This document shows positions 8,451 through 16,806 of a DNA stretch of 64,000 bases, in pieces. Made by a program: the position numbers and the translations under genes. This stretch comes from Spirochaetales bacterium (GTDB lineage: Bacteria > Spirochaetota > Leptospiria > Leptospirales > Leptonemataceae): the NCBI GenBank assembly GCA_024233935.1, contig JACKOY010000005.1, positions 62,001-126,000 of the forward strand, written 5' to 3'. A model generated the notes under the pieces. That model worked only from the letters and a program-made list of their open reading frames with translations. It was not told the origin of the DNA and searched no databases. The number at the start of each line of letters is the position of its first letter. Position 1 is the stretch's first letter.

Positions 8451-10445
8451 ATGCAAAGTCCCTACGTCATCCCGGACAACAAGCGGCTGATCATCGTCGA
8501 TGCCCACGACACGATTCTCAAACGAGATTTGAGTCGCGATCCAGACGATGTCTTCGGAGATCCGACCGAAACCGAACGTGTCGTGTGGGTTGTGCGCGAC
8601 GGCCTTTTGAATTTTATTGAATACTATGCGCACATGCGCCGCGCGCGCTTTGTGATCAGTTCCGACGGAAACCCCGATCGACTGCGCGCGGTCTTCGAAC
8701 AGTTTGGCATTGCCAGGCGCATTCATCGCATCTACGGACGCGACCATTTGCACCCGCAGACGTACCTCAAGCAGCTCGATATTATCGCCCGGGACGCAGA
8801 GATCCCGATTGACCAGTGTGTGTTTATCGGAGACAGCCGCATCGACGCGCTTTCGGCGGAGAATTACGGCGTCGATTTTATTCGCGTGCCCGGCACCCTG
8901 GAAGATGCGACCTTCAGCTTTAACGAATTTTTGCGACCGGCTTTTGCGCGGCCCGACCACGGCCTCGAGATCCAGAAGATCACGAACCTGCGCCAGGTGA
9001 AACGCAATCTCTCCACTCCGGAACTGGTCGAGGAAGTCACGGCGCGCCAGGAAGGTCGACTCCTGCATCTGGGTGCTCTGGCTGTGGAATCCTCCCCGGG
9101 AGGAGCGGGCACACCTACCGATCGATACGTGGTCAAGGAACCGGCCTCGGCCGCGCGGGTTTACTGGGAAGGCAGCTTTCAGGCTTTTGACGCGGATCGT
9201 TTCGAAATTCTCTACCTGCGACTGCTGGCCTTTCTGCAAGACCGCGAACTCTACATACAGGATTGCGCCATGGGTTCGGAACATGGCCGGCAGTATGCCC
9301 TGCGCGTGATTACGCAGACGGCATGGCATTCGTTGTTCACGCGCAATTGTTTTGTCCAGGTCGACCGTACGGGCCTGGGCGATTTCTTACCGGAGTTTAC
9401 GATCATCCATGTGCCTCACTTTAAGGCCATACCGGATGTCGACGGCACAACTTCTGAGTCGTTCTTGATTCTGCATCTGGCGCGCAAGCTGGCGGTCATT
9501 GGCGGAACGTCTTTTGCGGGCGAACTGCGACGGGCTGCGTTCAATTTGACCGGTTACTATTACGCCCAGGAAGATCTACTGCCCACCAGCTGTTCTTCGA
9601 ATCGTAATCCCGAAGACGGTTCGTTGTTTTTGTATTTTGGCCTTCCCGGGCTGGAACACACGGCGGCCACCCTGGCGCGCGATTGCGCATTTTTTGGCGA
9701 TGCGCACCACGTATGGACACGCGACGGGGTCTTCAATCTGGAATGGGGTTGTTACGAACCGGCCGACGATCTGGATCCGACTACGAATCCGGTTGTGTAT
9801 ACCGCCTCTCGCCGCTTCGCCACGATCCTCGAAAACGTTCGTGTGACCGAACATCGCCGGGCAATCTTTTCCACACCGGACGATGGCGTTATGGCATCAT
9901 TTCCAATCACGCACATTGATCATGTGGACCGGGGCGGAGCGGCGGCCCATCCCCGGCATGTGTTTGTTCTGGTGCGCGACACCTTCGGGGCCTTTCCGGC
10001 CCTGGCACGCCTCACACCGGAACAGACCGCCGCCCTGCTCCTTTTGGGATACGATGCTCCGGCCGGTGAGAACGGTGGGCCCGGTGTGCCGCGCTATCGA
10101 CCTTTCTTTGACGAGTATCCCCTTCTCTTTCACCCGGCGGTGTACGCCGTGTTGCTCTGGGAACGGCTGCGCATTTCCGAGACGCAGTGCTGGTTGGTCG
10201 CTTCCGGAAGTGCGCGGGCCGAGTCCGGCAGCGTAAGCCTGGTGGCCCGGGTGCGCAACGGCAAGATCTCCGAAGGAGAGTTGATTCCCGATCCGGTCTG
10301 GAACTTTTCCTGCCTGGCGGCGCCGCCCGGTGGTGCCGCTCCCGAAGCGGCGATCGGCGTACGCACCGAATTTCAAAAACGCCTGCATGAATATCGTCGC
10401 CTCATTGATCCGCCCCTGGTCCAGGCCTTCGGAAAAGAGCCATGA
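8451..10445 (+). CDS. HAD phosphatase domain fused to degenerate PEP carboxykinase (ATP-type) domain
   Basis: A 664-residue two-domain protein. Residues 10-150 are a HAD domain: motif I VDAHDTIL (nucleophile Asp17; the usual second Asp is His19), motif II ISSDGNP, Lys107, and motif IV FIGDSRID with Asp128 and Asp132. From about residue 180 to the end the sequence follows ATP-dependent PEP carboxykinase: GVFNLEWGCYEP, ILENV, ARLTPEQTAALLLLGY and HPAVYAVLLWERLR. The catalytic residues are lost: the P-loop GLSGTGKTT becomes GLPGLEHTA at 397-405 (Lys to His403), the Mn-binding EMKK becomes ELRR at 358-361, MHCSAN becomes TSCSSN, GDDEHGW becomes GDAHHVW at 416-422, and the TENTR arginine is missing. 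So gluconeogenic PEPCK activity is very unlikely. The start is ATG 8451; an in-frame opening to 8169 would cover the antisense gene. It overlaps the next gene by ATGA. Confidence 0.75.
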   Translation: MQSPYVIPDNKRLIIVDAHDTILKRDLSRDPDDVFGDPTETERVVWVVRDGLLNFIEYYAHMRRARFVISSDGNPDRLRAVFEQFGIARRIHRIYGRDHLHPQTYLKQLDIIARDAEIPIDQCVFIGDSRIDALSAENYGVDFIRVPGTLEDATFSFNEFLRPAFARPDHGLEIQKITNLRQVKRNLSTPELVEEVTARQEGRLLHLGALAVESSPGGAGTPTDRYVVKEPASAARVYWEGSFQAFDADRFEILYLRLLAFLQDRELYIQDCAMGSEHGRQYALRVITQTAWHSLFTRNCFVQVDRTGLGDFLPEFTIIHVPHFKAIPDVDGTTSESFLILHLARKLAVIGGTSFAGELRRAAFNLTGYYYAQEDLLPTSCSSNRNPEDGSLFLYFGLPGLEHTAATLARDCAFFGDAHHVWTRDGVFNLEWGCYEPADDLDPTTNPVVYTASRRFATILENVRVTEHRRAIFSTPDDGVMASFPITHIDHVDRGGAAAHPRHVFVLVRDTFGAFPALARLTPEQTAALLLLGYDAPAGENGGPGVPRYRPFFDEYPLLFHPAVYAVLLWERLRISETQCWLVASGSARAESGSVSLVARVRNGKISEGELIPDPVWNFSCLAAPPGGAAPEAAIGVRTEFQKRLHEYRRLIDPPLVQAFGKEP

Positions 10446-11857
10446 ACGCGATCGATCCAGGACTTTCCCCGACCGATTTGCTGCGACTCAAGAGACGGGA
10501 GCATGCGATTCTTCGCTCCAGCGCGCGCGTGATTGATCTGGACGGAAGCTCATTTCACATTACCGATGTGCTTCCTTCGGACTTTGGTCGCGGCCATCTG
10601 CCCAACGCTCACGTACACGAGATCCTGGTCGCGCAGAGCGGCGCGAGCCGCTTTTTCTGCAAAGGTGAGGACGCCTACGTTCCGGTCGATTCGCGCAATG
10701 GACCGGACTTTCGATCGTTTCGAAGCTTTGTGGACACTCTCTTTGATGAAGGCGAAGGCACAACACCCTTCCGGGAGTTCTTTTTCGAAGAAGAACCGGA
10801 GATTGCCCCGGTGCGTTTCCTGCGGGCTTCCGTACCGGACCCTGAGCTTCTGAGAGGCATCGCAGATGAAACCGCGGCCGATTCGATCAAAGACCCGGAG
10901 CTCCGAAAGCTGTTTCTCTATTATCTTTCACGCAAAGAGCGCATCGTGCGGATCGGCGATCGTGAGTTTGAGAATGCCTTCAGTCATCACGGACGGGATG
11001 TGGTGACCGAGTTTCTGGCGTCCAATCTGGGCCACCTGCTTGAGGTGCCGGTTCCGCGGAACTTCCTGGGACTGAGAACTTTGATCACCGGCAGAAAACA
11101 AAAAAGCCGCGAACTGGCCAGCCACCTTCGCATTCGTTATGTGGTTTCGCGAGCCCTCAGCACCGCCACGCTCCCACCGCCCCTGACTTCTGTTTTGGCC
11201 CGCATTTATCGCGAGGATCTGCACGATCCGGACTCGGCCCGCCAGTTTGGCGTTAGCCAGGGAGAGGCCAACCCGCTTCGACTGGAACACTCATCCTGGC
11301 ATGGCAGAGATTGTACGATAGATTCAGCTGATGCAGCGTGCGTTCTGCAAACTCGATTTCGACGCCATGCCGATTTGATTCGGTCGGACGTTCTGGATCG
11401 GTTGTTGTTTGCGGGCATGGACCGAAAGCTGGACGAGTATCTGGTTCCCTTCGGGCAGGATGGACCCATATTTACGGTAGACTACGGCGAGGTGCTTTTT
11501 CCGGAACTGCAATTCGAGGTCGGGGACAGACACTACGAGCAACGTCTGGAACAACACTTAAGACAGGTGAGCGAGTACGTAATTGTGGTGCACTCCCTGC
11601 CGGCCGTTTCGGCCTACCGATTGTATGCGCTGCGCACCCTCGCCTTGTTCATCTTGATTGCGCCTGGTTTTTTTGAGCAGATCATAAACAACATTCCGCC
11701 GATCTTTTTTCGGTACCACTACGAAGAAAGACGTCGGTCCTGCCTGCCCGAAACACTTATCGATTGCATCCAGCGCGTCCAGGCCACGGTTGCCGCCAGT
11801 CTGGGAGCGCCGGGTTCCGGGCCTACGCTCCAGTCGATCAACGCCCTCTTTTCTTGA
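10442..11857 (+). CDS. Unknown protein with HipA/PI4-kinase-like features
   Basis: A 471-residue soluble protein translated from an ATG overlapping the stop of the HAD-PEPCK fusion, so the two are coupled. I do not recognise the family. Visible features resemble the HipA/phosphatidylinositol-kinase-like fold: DVVTEFLASNLGHLLEVPVP near residue 185 (pattern of a helix pairing with the nucleotide-binding lysine, followed by VPVP), MDRKLDEYLV at 326-335 in the place of the catalytic D-R-x(3)-N loop, and FTVDYGEVLFPEL with Asp347 in the place of the metal-binding Asp. The Asn of the catalytic loop is not obvious. It may be a kinase acting with or on the HAD-pseudokinase partner, or a pseudokinase itself. 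It ends exactly where the convergent cyclase gene ends. Confidence 0.55.
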   Translation: MNAIDPGLSPTDLLRLKRREHAILRSSARVIDLDGSSFHITDVLPSDFGRGHLPNAHVHEILVAQSGASRFFCKGEDAYVPVDSRNGPDFRSFRSFVDTLFDEGEGTTPFREFFFEEEPEIAPVRFLRASVPDPELLRGIADETAADSIKDPELRKLFLYYLSRKERIVRIGDREFENAFSHHGRDVVTEFLASNLGHLLEVPVPRNFLGLRTLITGRKQKSRELASHLRIRYVVSRALSTATLPPPLTSVLARIYREDLHDPDSARQFGVSQGEANPLRLEHSSWHGRDCTIDSADAACVLQTRFRRHADLIRSDVLDRLLFAGMDRKLDEYLVPFGQDGPIFTVDYGEVLFPELQFEVGDRHYEQRLEQHLRQVSEYVIVVHSLPAVSAYRLYALRTLALFILIAPGFFEQIINNIPPIFFRYHYEERRRSCLPETLIDCIQRVQATVAASLGAPGSGPTLQSINALFS

Positions 11858-13678
11858 TTACTCTTCAACGGGCAAACCGACCAGGCCGAATATGCGGACG
11901 ACCTCGTCTTTGCCTTTGACCCGTGCCTCCCCAAAAGACTGAGTCGCAAATCGCCCGGGTTGCCGGAGCAGACTGAGAGTGGCTTCGCTGATCAAAATGT
12001 CGGCCGGGAGCGACCGGGTGAGGCTCTCCAGCCGGGCGGCGAGATTTACCGAATCAGAAATCACGGTCCCCTCCATGCGTTCGGTCTCCCCAACGGTGCC
12101 CAGCATGAGTGTGCCCGTATGAATGCCAATGCCGATGCGCACGCTTTCTTTCAGGACGCCGGAACGATTCAGTTGTGAAACGACCTGCAACATCTCCCGG
12201 GCACATTCCAGGGCGGCGTCCGGGTGGGCCGGAAAGAGTGCCATAATCGCGTCTCCGATGTACTTATCAATGAATCCGCCGTGCCTTCGAATAATTGGGC
12301 TGACCGCCCCGAGATACGCGTTGATAAACGCAAAATTCTCCCGGGGGTTCATATTCTCGGAGATGGATGTAAAATCGCGAATGTCGGCAAAAAGGATCGT
12401 CATCATCTTTTCGCTCTGATCTCCCAGAGCGACATCAAGAATACTTTCCTTTCCAAGCTCGCGCATGAAGTCCCGCGGGACGAAGCGTTCGTAGGCGATG
12501 TTCAGACGCTGCAATTCGGTTGCTCGTTCTGCCAAACGCGTTTGCGCCAGAAAGAAACGACGGACCAGAATAAACGCCATCGTCATCGCGAAGAAGAAAA
12601 TGCCCCACATCATCAGATAGATCGTGTCTGGAAAGATTCGCGTAAATTTCAGGATGTCGTTCAGGAGCATAAGAACCATGCCCAGAAATCCAACCAGGAA
12701 CATGCGCGCCTCAAGGTCACCGCGGATCGTCTGACGTACCGTGTAGACCGCGATAACGGCCATCAGACCGATATACACCGGAAAGCGGGCAAAGCCCATT
12801 GACAGCCCGGTAAATATACCCAGCACTCCGAAAGCCCCGAACAGCAGCGAGGCCACCCACAGATAGCGAATGGGACGAAACCGCGCATCCTTCTGATCCA
12901 GAAGCTGATCCAACAAGAGCAGAATTCCCGATACGAAGAAGATCTCCACGTGCTGGCGGATTTCCAGGAAGGCCGCACCCAGGCCCGAGACGTATTGAAG
13001 AAGATCGCTGACCGCCAGGCATTGCAGGGCAGAGACAAGCATGAAGTACGAAGCCGACCATAAGAGCGTAGCGCCGGAACGAAAGACCACCAGGCAGGCC
13101 AAAAAAATCGCCGCAATTAAGAAGAACGTGCCCAGCACCAATGAGTCCAGGTCACCCAGAATAAAGCGCGATTGCAGGGCCTGAAACTCTCCAAAATAAA
13201 CACCGCCCAGTATTCCCTCCGGGGCATCCCCCGGATCCCGGCACAAAAGCAAAAGGGTGCCGGCATCGTCCGGGAGGCGCACGACGGGCCAATGATCGGC
13301 CCCCAATGCCGTGTTGCGATAGTCCCGAATCAACTGATTATTCAGATAGATGGCCTCCAACTCGGCTACGTCATGTGGAAACAAAGCCGGCTCGGCTGCC
13401 CGGGATGCAGGCAGACGGACACGCAGCCAGAATCGGCGCGGTTGATTTGAAGAAGCTTCCGCCCCATTTTCCCCTTCGTCCGCAAACGGATCAAAAACAC
13501 TGTCGTGCACCTGATAGTTGCGCCAGCCCGCCTGGTCAGCCGACGGCGATTGGGTCCATCCCGCAGGGTCCGCCTGGCGGACCTGCCAGCCGGTTGTGAC
13601 ATTTTGAACGGGCCGCTCCGAGCAGCTGACAACCAGCGACATCGCCAGAAGATGGAGCCAGAACAGTTTTTGACGCAT
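11858..13678 (-). CDS. Class III adenylate/guanylate cyclase with 7TMR-DISM sensor
   Basis: A 606-residue membrane protein that would make cAMP or cGMP. A lipoprotein-type signal (MRQKLFWLHLLAMSLVVSC) is followed by an extracytoplasmic beta-rich DISM-like domain (to about residue 190), seven hydrophobic helices (about 190-380) and a cytoplasmic class III cyclase domain. The cyclase has both metal Asp motifs, TILFADIRDFTSISE and FIDKYIGDAIMALF, and the later NLAARLESL helix, so it looks active. The start is ATG 13678 with a GGAGG site upstream; the frame opens earlier without support. It is divergent from an EAL gene, and a cNMP-binding protein lies in the hydrogenase cluster of this window. 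Confidence 0.88.
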   Translation of the reverse strand: MRQKLFWLHLLAMSLVVSCSERPVQNVTTGWQVRQADPAGWTQSPSADQAGWRNYQVHDSVFDPFADEGENGAEASSNQPRRFWLRVRLPASRAAEPALFPHDVAELEAIYLNNQLIRDYRNTALGADHWPVVRLPDDAGTLLLLCRDPGDAPEGILGGVYFGEFQALQSRFILGDLDSLVLGTFFLIAAIFLACLVVFRSGATLLWSASYFMLVSALQCLAVSDLLQYVSGLGAAFLEIRQHVEIFFVSGILLLLDQLLDQKDARFRPIRYLWVASLLFGAFGVLGIFTGLSMGFARFPVYIGLMAVIAVYTVRQTIRGDLEARMFLVGFLGMVLMLLNDILKFTRIFPDTIYLMMWGIFFFAMTMAFILVRRFFLAQTRLAERATELQRLNIAYERFVPRDFMRELGKESILDVALGDQSEKMMTILFADIRDFTSISENMNPRENFAFINAYLGAVSPIIRRHGGFIDKYIGDAIMALFPAHPDAALECAREMLQVVSQLNRSGVLKESVRIGIGIHTGTLMLGTVGETERMEGTVISDSVNLAARLESLTRSLPADILISEATLSLLRQPGRFATQSFGEARVKGKDEVVRIFGLVGLPVEE

Positions 13679-13827
13679 GCGTCTTTTCCTCCGACAGTGC
13701 TCCGGACTGTCGATCGTCTTACTTGCGCCGGGACGAATGCAAGACATTCATGACCTCTGCGGGCGACACATTGCGGTGCGCCCGCGGGTAGTCGGGATTT
13801 CACTCATGTTGGAAAGGGGCGAAATTC

Positions 13828-14565
13828 TTGAGCTGCGAGGCCTGCCTGAACGGAAGCGACCTGGCTTTTCAGTTTACAATGGCATTCCAACCCATCGTGC
13901 ACCTGGAAACCCGAACCATATATTCGTACGAGGCCCTCGTCCGGGGGCCCGCCGGCGAAGGGGCCGGTTGGGTTTTGGGCCGGGTTGATGACGCCAACCG
14001 CTACCAATTCGACCAGTCCTGCCGGGTACGCGCCATTGAGCTGGCGGCCCGATTGGGAGTCGCGACACATCTGAATATCAACTTCCTCCCAAACGCCGTA
14101 TACCGGCCAGAGACCTGCATCCGGGCCACAGTCGAAGCCTCGGATCGCTTTTCCTTTCCGGTCGAACGGCTGATCTTTGAAGTCACGGAATCGGAGCCGA
14201 TGCAGGAACCCGGGCATGTGCGGAACATATTTCAGGAGTATCGGAATCGGGGGATCCTGACAGCAATTGATGACTTCGGGGCCGGTTTTTCGGGGTTAAA
14301 TCTGCTCGCAGATTTTCAGCCCGACATGTTAAAACTCGACATGGCCCTGGTGCGAAACGTGCACGAACAAAAGGCCCGAACTGCCATCATTGCCGGCGTG
14401 GTGGCGACCTGCCGAAGTCTCGACATACTGCTGGTTGCAGAAGGGGTCGAAACGAAAGAGGAACTCACACGATTGCGTGATCTGGGCATTGAGTATTTCC
14501 AGGGATACCTATTCGCTAAGCCGGAGTTTGAAGGACTGCCCGAACCGCAGTACGTCGGATTCTAA
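13828..14565 (+). CDS. EAL-domain cyclic-di-GMP phosphodiesterase
   Basis: A stand-alone 245-residue EAL domain that would hydrolyse c-di-GMP to pGpG. Motifs are complete: YEALVRG (EAL), NINFLPNA, FEVTESEP, TAIDDFGAGFSGL (DDFGAG metal and substrate loop), PDMLKLDM, AEGVETKEEL and FQGYLFAKP. There is no sensor domain; the N-terminal 15 residues hold CEAC, a possible metal or redox site. The start appears to be TTG 13828 preceded by GGAAAGGGGCG; an ATG closer to the conserved region (MAFQPIV) is also possible. It is divergent from the nucleotide cyclase, with a 149-base shared upstream region. Confidence 0.9.
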   Translation: MSCEACLNGSDLAFQFTMAFQPIVHLETRTIYSYEALVRGPAGEGAGWVLGRVDDANRYQFDQSCRVRAIELAARLGVATHLNINFLPNAVYRPETCIRATVEASDRFSFPVERLIFEVTESEPMQEPGHVRNIFQEYRNRGILTAIDDFGAGFSGLNLLADFQPDMLKLDMALVRNVHEQKARTAIIAGVVATCRSLDILLVAEGVETKEELTRLRDLGIEYFQGYLFAKPEFEGLPEPQYVGF

Positions 14566-14610
14566 AAAAGCTCTTGCAAAGCAAGCAGGCCCTGGGTTGA
14601 GTTGGGGTCC

Positions 14611-14970
14611 ATGTTTGACCTCCGCCATCGCGTGCTTGCGGTTGTTTGCGTTTCCCTCATAGCCGGCTTTTCGGCGGGATGGCATGCCCACCAGGAAAAC
14701 GGCACGGCTTTGCTTTGCATTGAGCACGACTGCGATCATTCGCACAACGGCCAGGAACAAACCTCATCGCCGCTCGTGCATGCGGTGGCCGGTTCTCGCA
14801 GCAGCGTGGTCGATAGCGGTGTGCCCATCGCGCCGACCGAGCACGAGAGGCTTGCCACGTCCGAACTCGTTCCAATCGGAACGGCGACCAGGGAGACGTG
14901 CCCGCATCCACTGGAACCGCACAGCACACGGCCGCGCAATCGATCTCCACCAGCGAACCTCCCCATATAG
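14611..14970 (+). CDS. Small secreted His/Cys protein at head of metal efflux cluster
   Basis: About 119 residues: a signal peptide (RHRVLAVVCVSLIAGFSAGWHA) followed by a metal-binding-looking segment CIEHDCDHSH and then a Ser/Pro/Arg-rich tail without clear structure. It ends 58 bases before the outer-membrane efflux gene in the same direction. I do not recognise a named family, but small periplasmic Cys/His proteins commonly precede heavy-metal RND operons. The tail composition is shadow-like, so the true C-terminus could differ if there were a sequence error. Confidence 0.5.
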   Translation: MFDLRHRVLAVVCVSLIAGFSAGWHAHQENGTALLCIEHDCDHSHNGQEQTSSPLVHAVAGSRSSVVDSGVPIAPTEHERLATSELVPIGTATRETCPHPLEPHSTRPRNRSPPANLPI

Positions 14971-15028
14971 TTTCCCGTCGGAAAAATAGCGCCGACGGTT
15001 GCGGGCCCAGTTGCGCCCGGGAGGTAGT

Positions 15029-16321
15029 ATGAATCTGAAGCTGGCGGTGCAGGCCGTGCTTGTCTCAAGTTTTTTGCCGGGCTCCTTTCTGGCCGCCCAG
15101 GCTTTGGAAAGCGCGTGCGAAACGAACTCAAGTCCGTCCGGGATTGTCCTGTGCGCAGCTCGACTGCATCCACTGGTGCGGCGGCAAGAGGCTTTGCGTG
15201 CCCGGGCCCGTGCGGATGCAGAAGCTGCAGTGGTTTACCCGAACCCCGAGATCGAAGGGGAAGTTTCCAGCGGCCCTTCCGGCGAGTTCGCGTACCTGCA
15301 TCCGATTGAACTCGGCGACCGGCGCGAACTTCGGGGCGACGAGGCGCGCAAACGAGAATCAGCGGCCGCCGCGCGACTGGAACTTGTCCGACAGGACGCG
15401 GCCCTGGAAACCATCGAACTTCTGTTTCGCCTGCGACAGTCCTTCGAAAACACGCGCATGCTTTCCGAGGCCCGTGATTCCTTTGGAGTAGCCCTGAACC
15501 GGCTGGCGCGTTCGGCAGTTTTAACTCCGTCCCGCCGCGCGGAGTTGCTGACCGTGCGCCTGGCCTTGCGCACCAGTGAGCAGCGCCTTGCCCTTCTCGA
15601 AACCGAACGCCTGCATATGGAACAACGGCTGGAACTCATACTCGGCTCGCGCCTGGAAAGCGAACCGGTTTTGAGTGCGCTTGTCAGGCGCGATCAGACG
15701 TGGCCCGAAGACGTGCCCGGGGAATTGGCGACCCCGGAAGTCGAGGCCAGTCGTCTGGAGGCCGCGGCAGCGGCAGCCCATGCGCGTCTGGAAGAGAGCC
15801 AGGTCTGGCCTGTGCTGCGCATTGGACCGCGGGTGGGGTACGAAACCGCAAGCGAAAGCGACCTTTTAGGCAATCGCAGTCGACGGGGGGAGTTTGACTA
15901 CGGCGTGGCCTTCCGCCTGGAACTGCCCCTCTACAATCAAAACGCGGGCGCCATCGAAAGCGCCCGTGAGATGAGTCGCGCTTCCAGCATCGATCATCAG
16001 ACCCTTACGGATCGCATTGCGGCCGAGGCGGCGCGGCTCCATCGTAGCTACCGCGCGTATCGAGTGCAACTTTCGCGTTCGGCGCCACCGGAGAACGTGG
16101 TGCAAGACGGTCGCTTGATCGCCGGCTATCTCGCACGGGGCATCATTCCGCCCGGCACCCTGGTCGAATATTACCGGACACAACTGGATTACGTGCGCGA
16201 TTACCAGGAACTGGAAATCGCCGCACTGCAATCGCTCTGGCGTCTGCGGGCCCTAAAAGGACAAATCCTGGATCCGGAAGTGCTGCGCGAACTCGACGCG
16301 AGCCCGGGAGACGCATCATGA
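15029..16321 (+). CDS. TolC/CzcC-type outer-membrane efflux protein
   Basis: A 430-residue outer-membrane channel component of a heavy-metal RND pump. A signal peptide (VQAVLVSSFLPGSFLAAQA) is followed by the two long coiled-coil hairpin repeats of the family: VYPNPEIEGEVSSG in the first half and VGYETASESDLLG then LELPLYNQNAGAIESA in the second. The start is ATG 15029 with GGGAGG upstream; the frame opening at 14999 lacks a site. The stop overlaps the start of the next gene (ATGA), so translation is coupled. Confidence 0.88.
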   Translation: MNLKLAVQAVLVSSFLPGSFLAAQALESACETNSSPSGIVLCAARLHPLVRRQEALRARARADAEAAVVYPNPEIEGEVSSGPSGEFAYLHPIELGDRRELRGDEARKRESAAAARLELVRQDAALETIELLFRLRQSFENTRMLSEARDSFGVALNRLARSAVLTPSRRAELLTVRLALRTSEQRLALLETERLHMEQRLELILGSRLESEPVLSALVRRDQTWPEDVPGELATPEVEASRLEAAAAAAHARLEESQVWPVLRIGPRVGYETASESDLLGNRSRRGEFDYGVAFRLELPLYNQNAGAIESAREMSRASSIDHQTLTDRIAAEAARLHRSYRAYRVQLSRSAPPENVVQDGRLIAGYLARGIIPPGTLVEYYRTQLDYVRDYQELEIAALQSLWRLRALKGQILDPEVLRELDASPGDAS

Positions 16322-16806
16322 AGCGAATTTTGGGGTTCTTGATTCTGACGCTGATCTTGCTCGCACAGAATTGTGACCGCGAAAACGAACCGGCCCACGA
16401 AGGGCACGATCATGGCGGCCACGACCACGGCGGCCACAGCCACGGGCCGGTGCGCAGGACCGGTGCCGGTATGGCGGTATTGATGGCCAGCCGCGAAAGA
16501 GGGATTATGCTTTCTCCACGTGCACTGGAAACCATCGGCGCCGAATTTCGGCCGTCGGCCGGCCTTCGGGCCCGCGAAGCGGTCTACCGAATACCCGACC
16601 AGGCTATCGTGGAGCACCTGGGTGAAACGGAGCTTTTTATTCGCCGCGGCAACTGGATTCTTCCGGTGGCCGCAAGGCGGGTACGGGGCGGAGCCCAAAG
16701 TACTCTGGTAAAAAACGATGACGAAATCGCCATCGAAGGCGCGGCGCTTCTGCGTCTGGCCTACATTGAAGCCTTCGGGGCTTCGGGCACAGGGCACGGT
16801 CACTGA
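16318..16806 (+). CDS. His-rich lipoprotein resembling a reduced CzcB adaptor
   Basis: A 162-residue lipoprotein (MKRILGFLILTLILLAQNC; Cys19 as anchor) that occupies the adaptor position of a czcCBA operon but is less than half the usual size. A His-rich stretch (HEGHDHGGHDHGGHSHG) follows the anchor. The C-terminal 90 residues (VYRIPDQAIVEHLGETELFI, then AARRVRGGAQSTLVKNDDE) read like the membrane-proximal domain of membrane-fusion proteins, ending in HGH. I see no lipoyl domain and no coiled-coil hairpin. It may be a minimal adaptor or a periplasmic metal-loading chaperone. It overlaps both neighbours by one to four bases. Confidence 0.6.
   Translation: MKRILGFLILTLILLAQNCDRENEPAHEGHDHGGHDHGGHSHGPVRRTGAGMAVLMASRERGIMLSPRALETIGAEFRPSAGLRAREAVYRIPDQAIVEHLGETELFIRRGNWILPVAARRVRGGAQSTLVKNDDEIAIEGAALLRLAYIEAFGASGTGHGH

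Noticed and set aside
8358..9329. Upstream extension of the small minus-strand gene over the HAD-PEPCK gene
   Set aside because: The HAD and PEPCK motifs are on the plus strand; only the last 90 codons of the minus frame are outside it.
8451..10445. Functional PEP carboxykinase for gluconeogenesis
   Set aside because: All nucleotide- and metal-binding residues of the family are substituted, and a PEP synthase is present in the same window.
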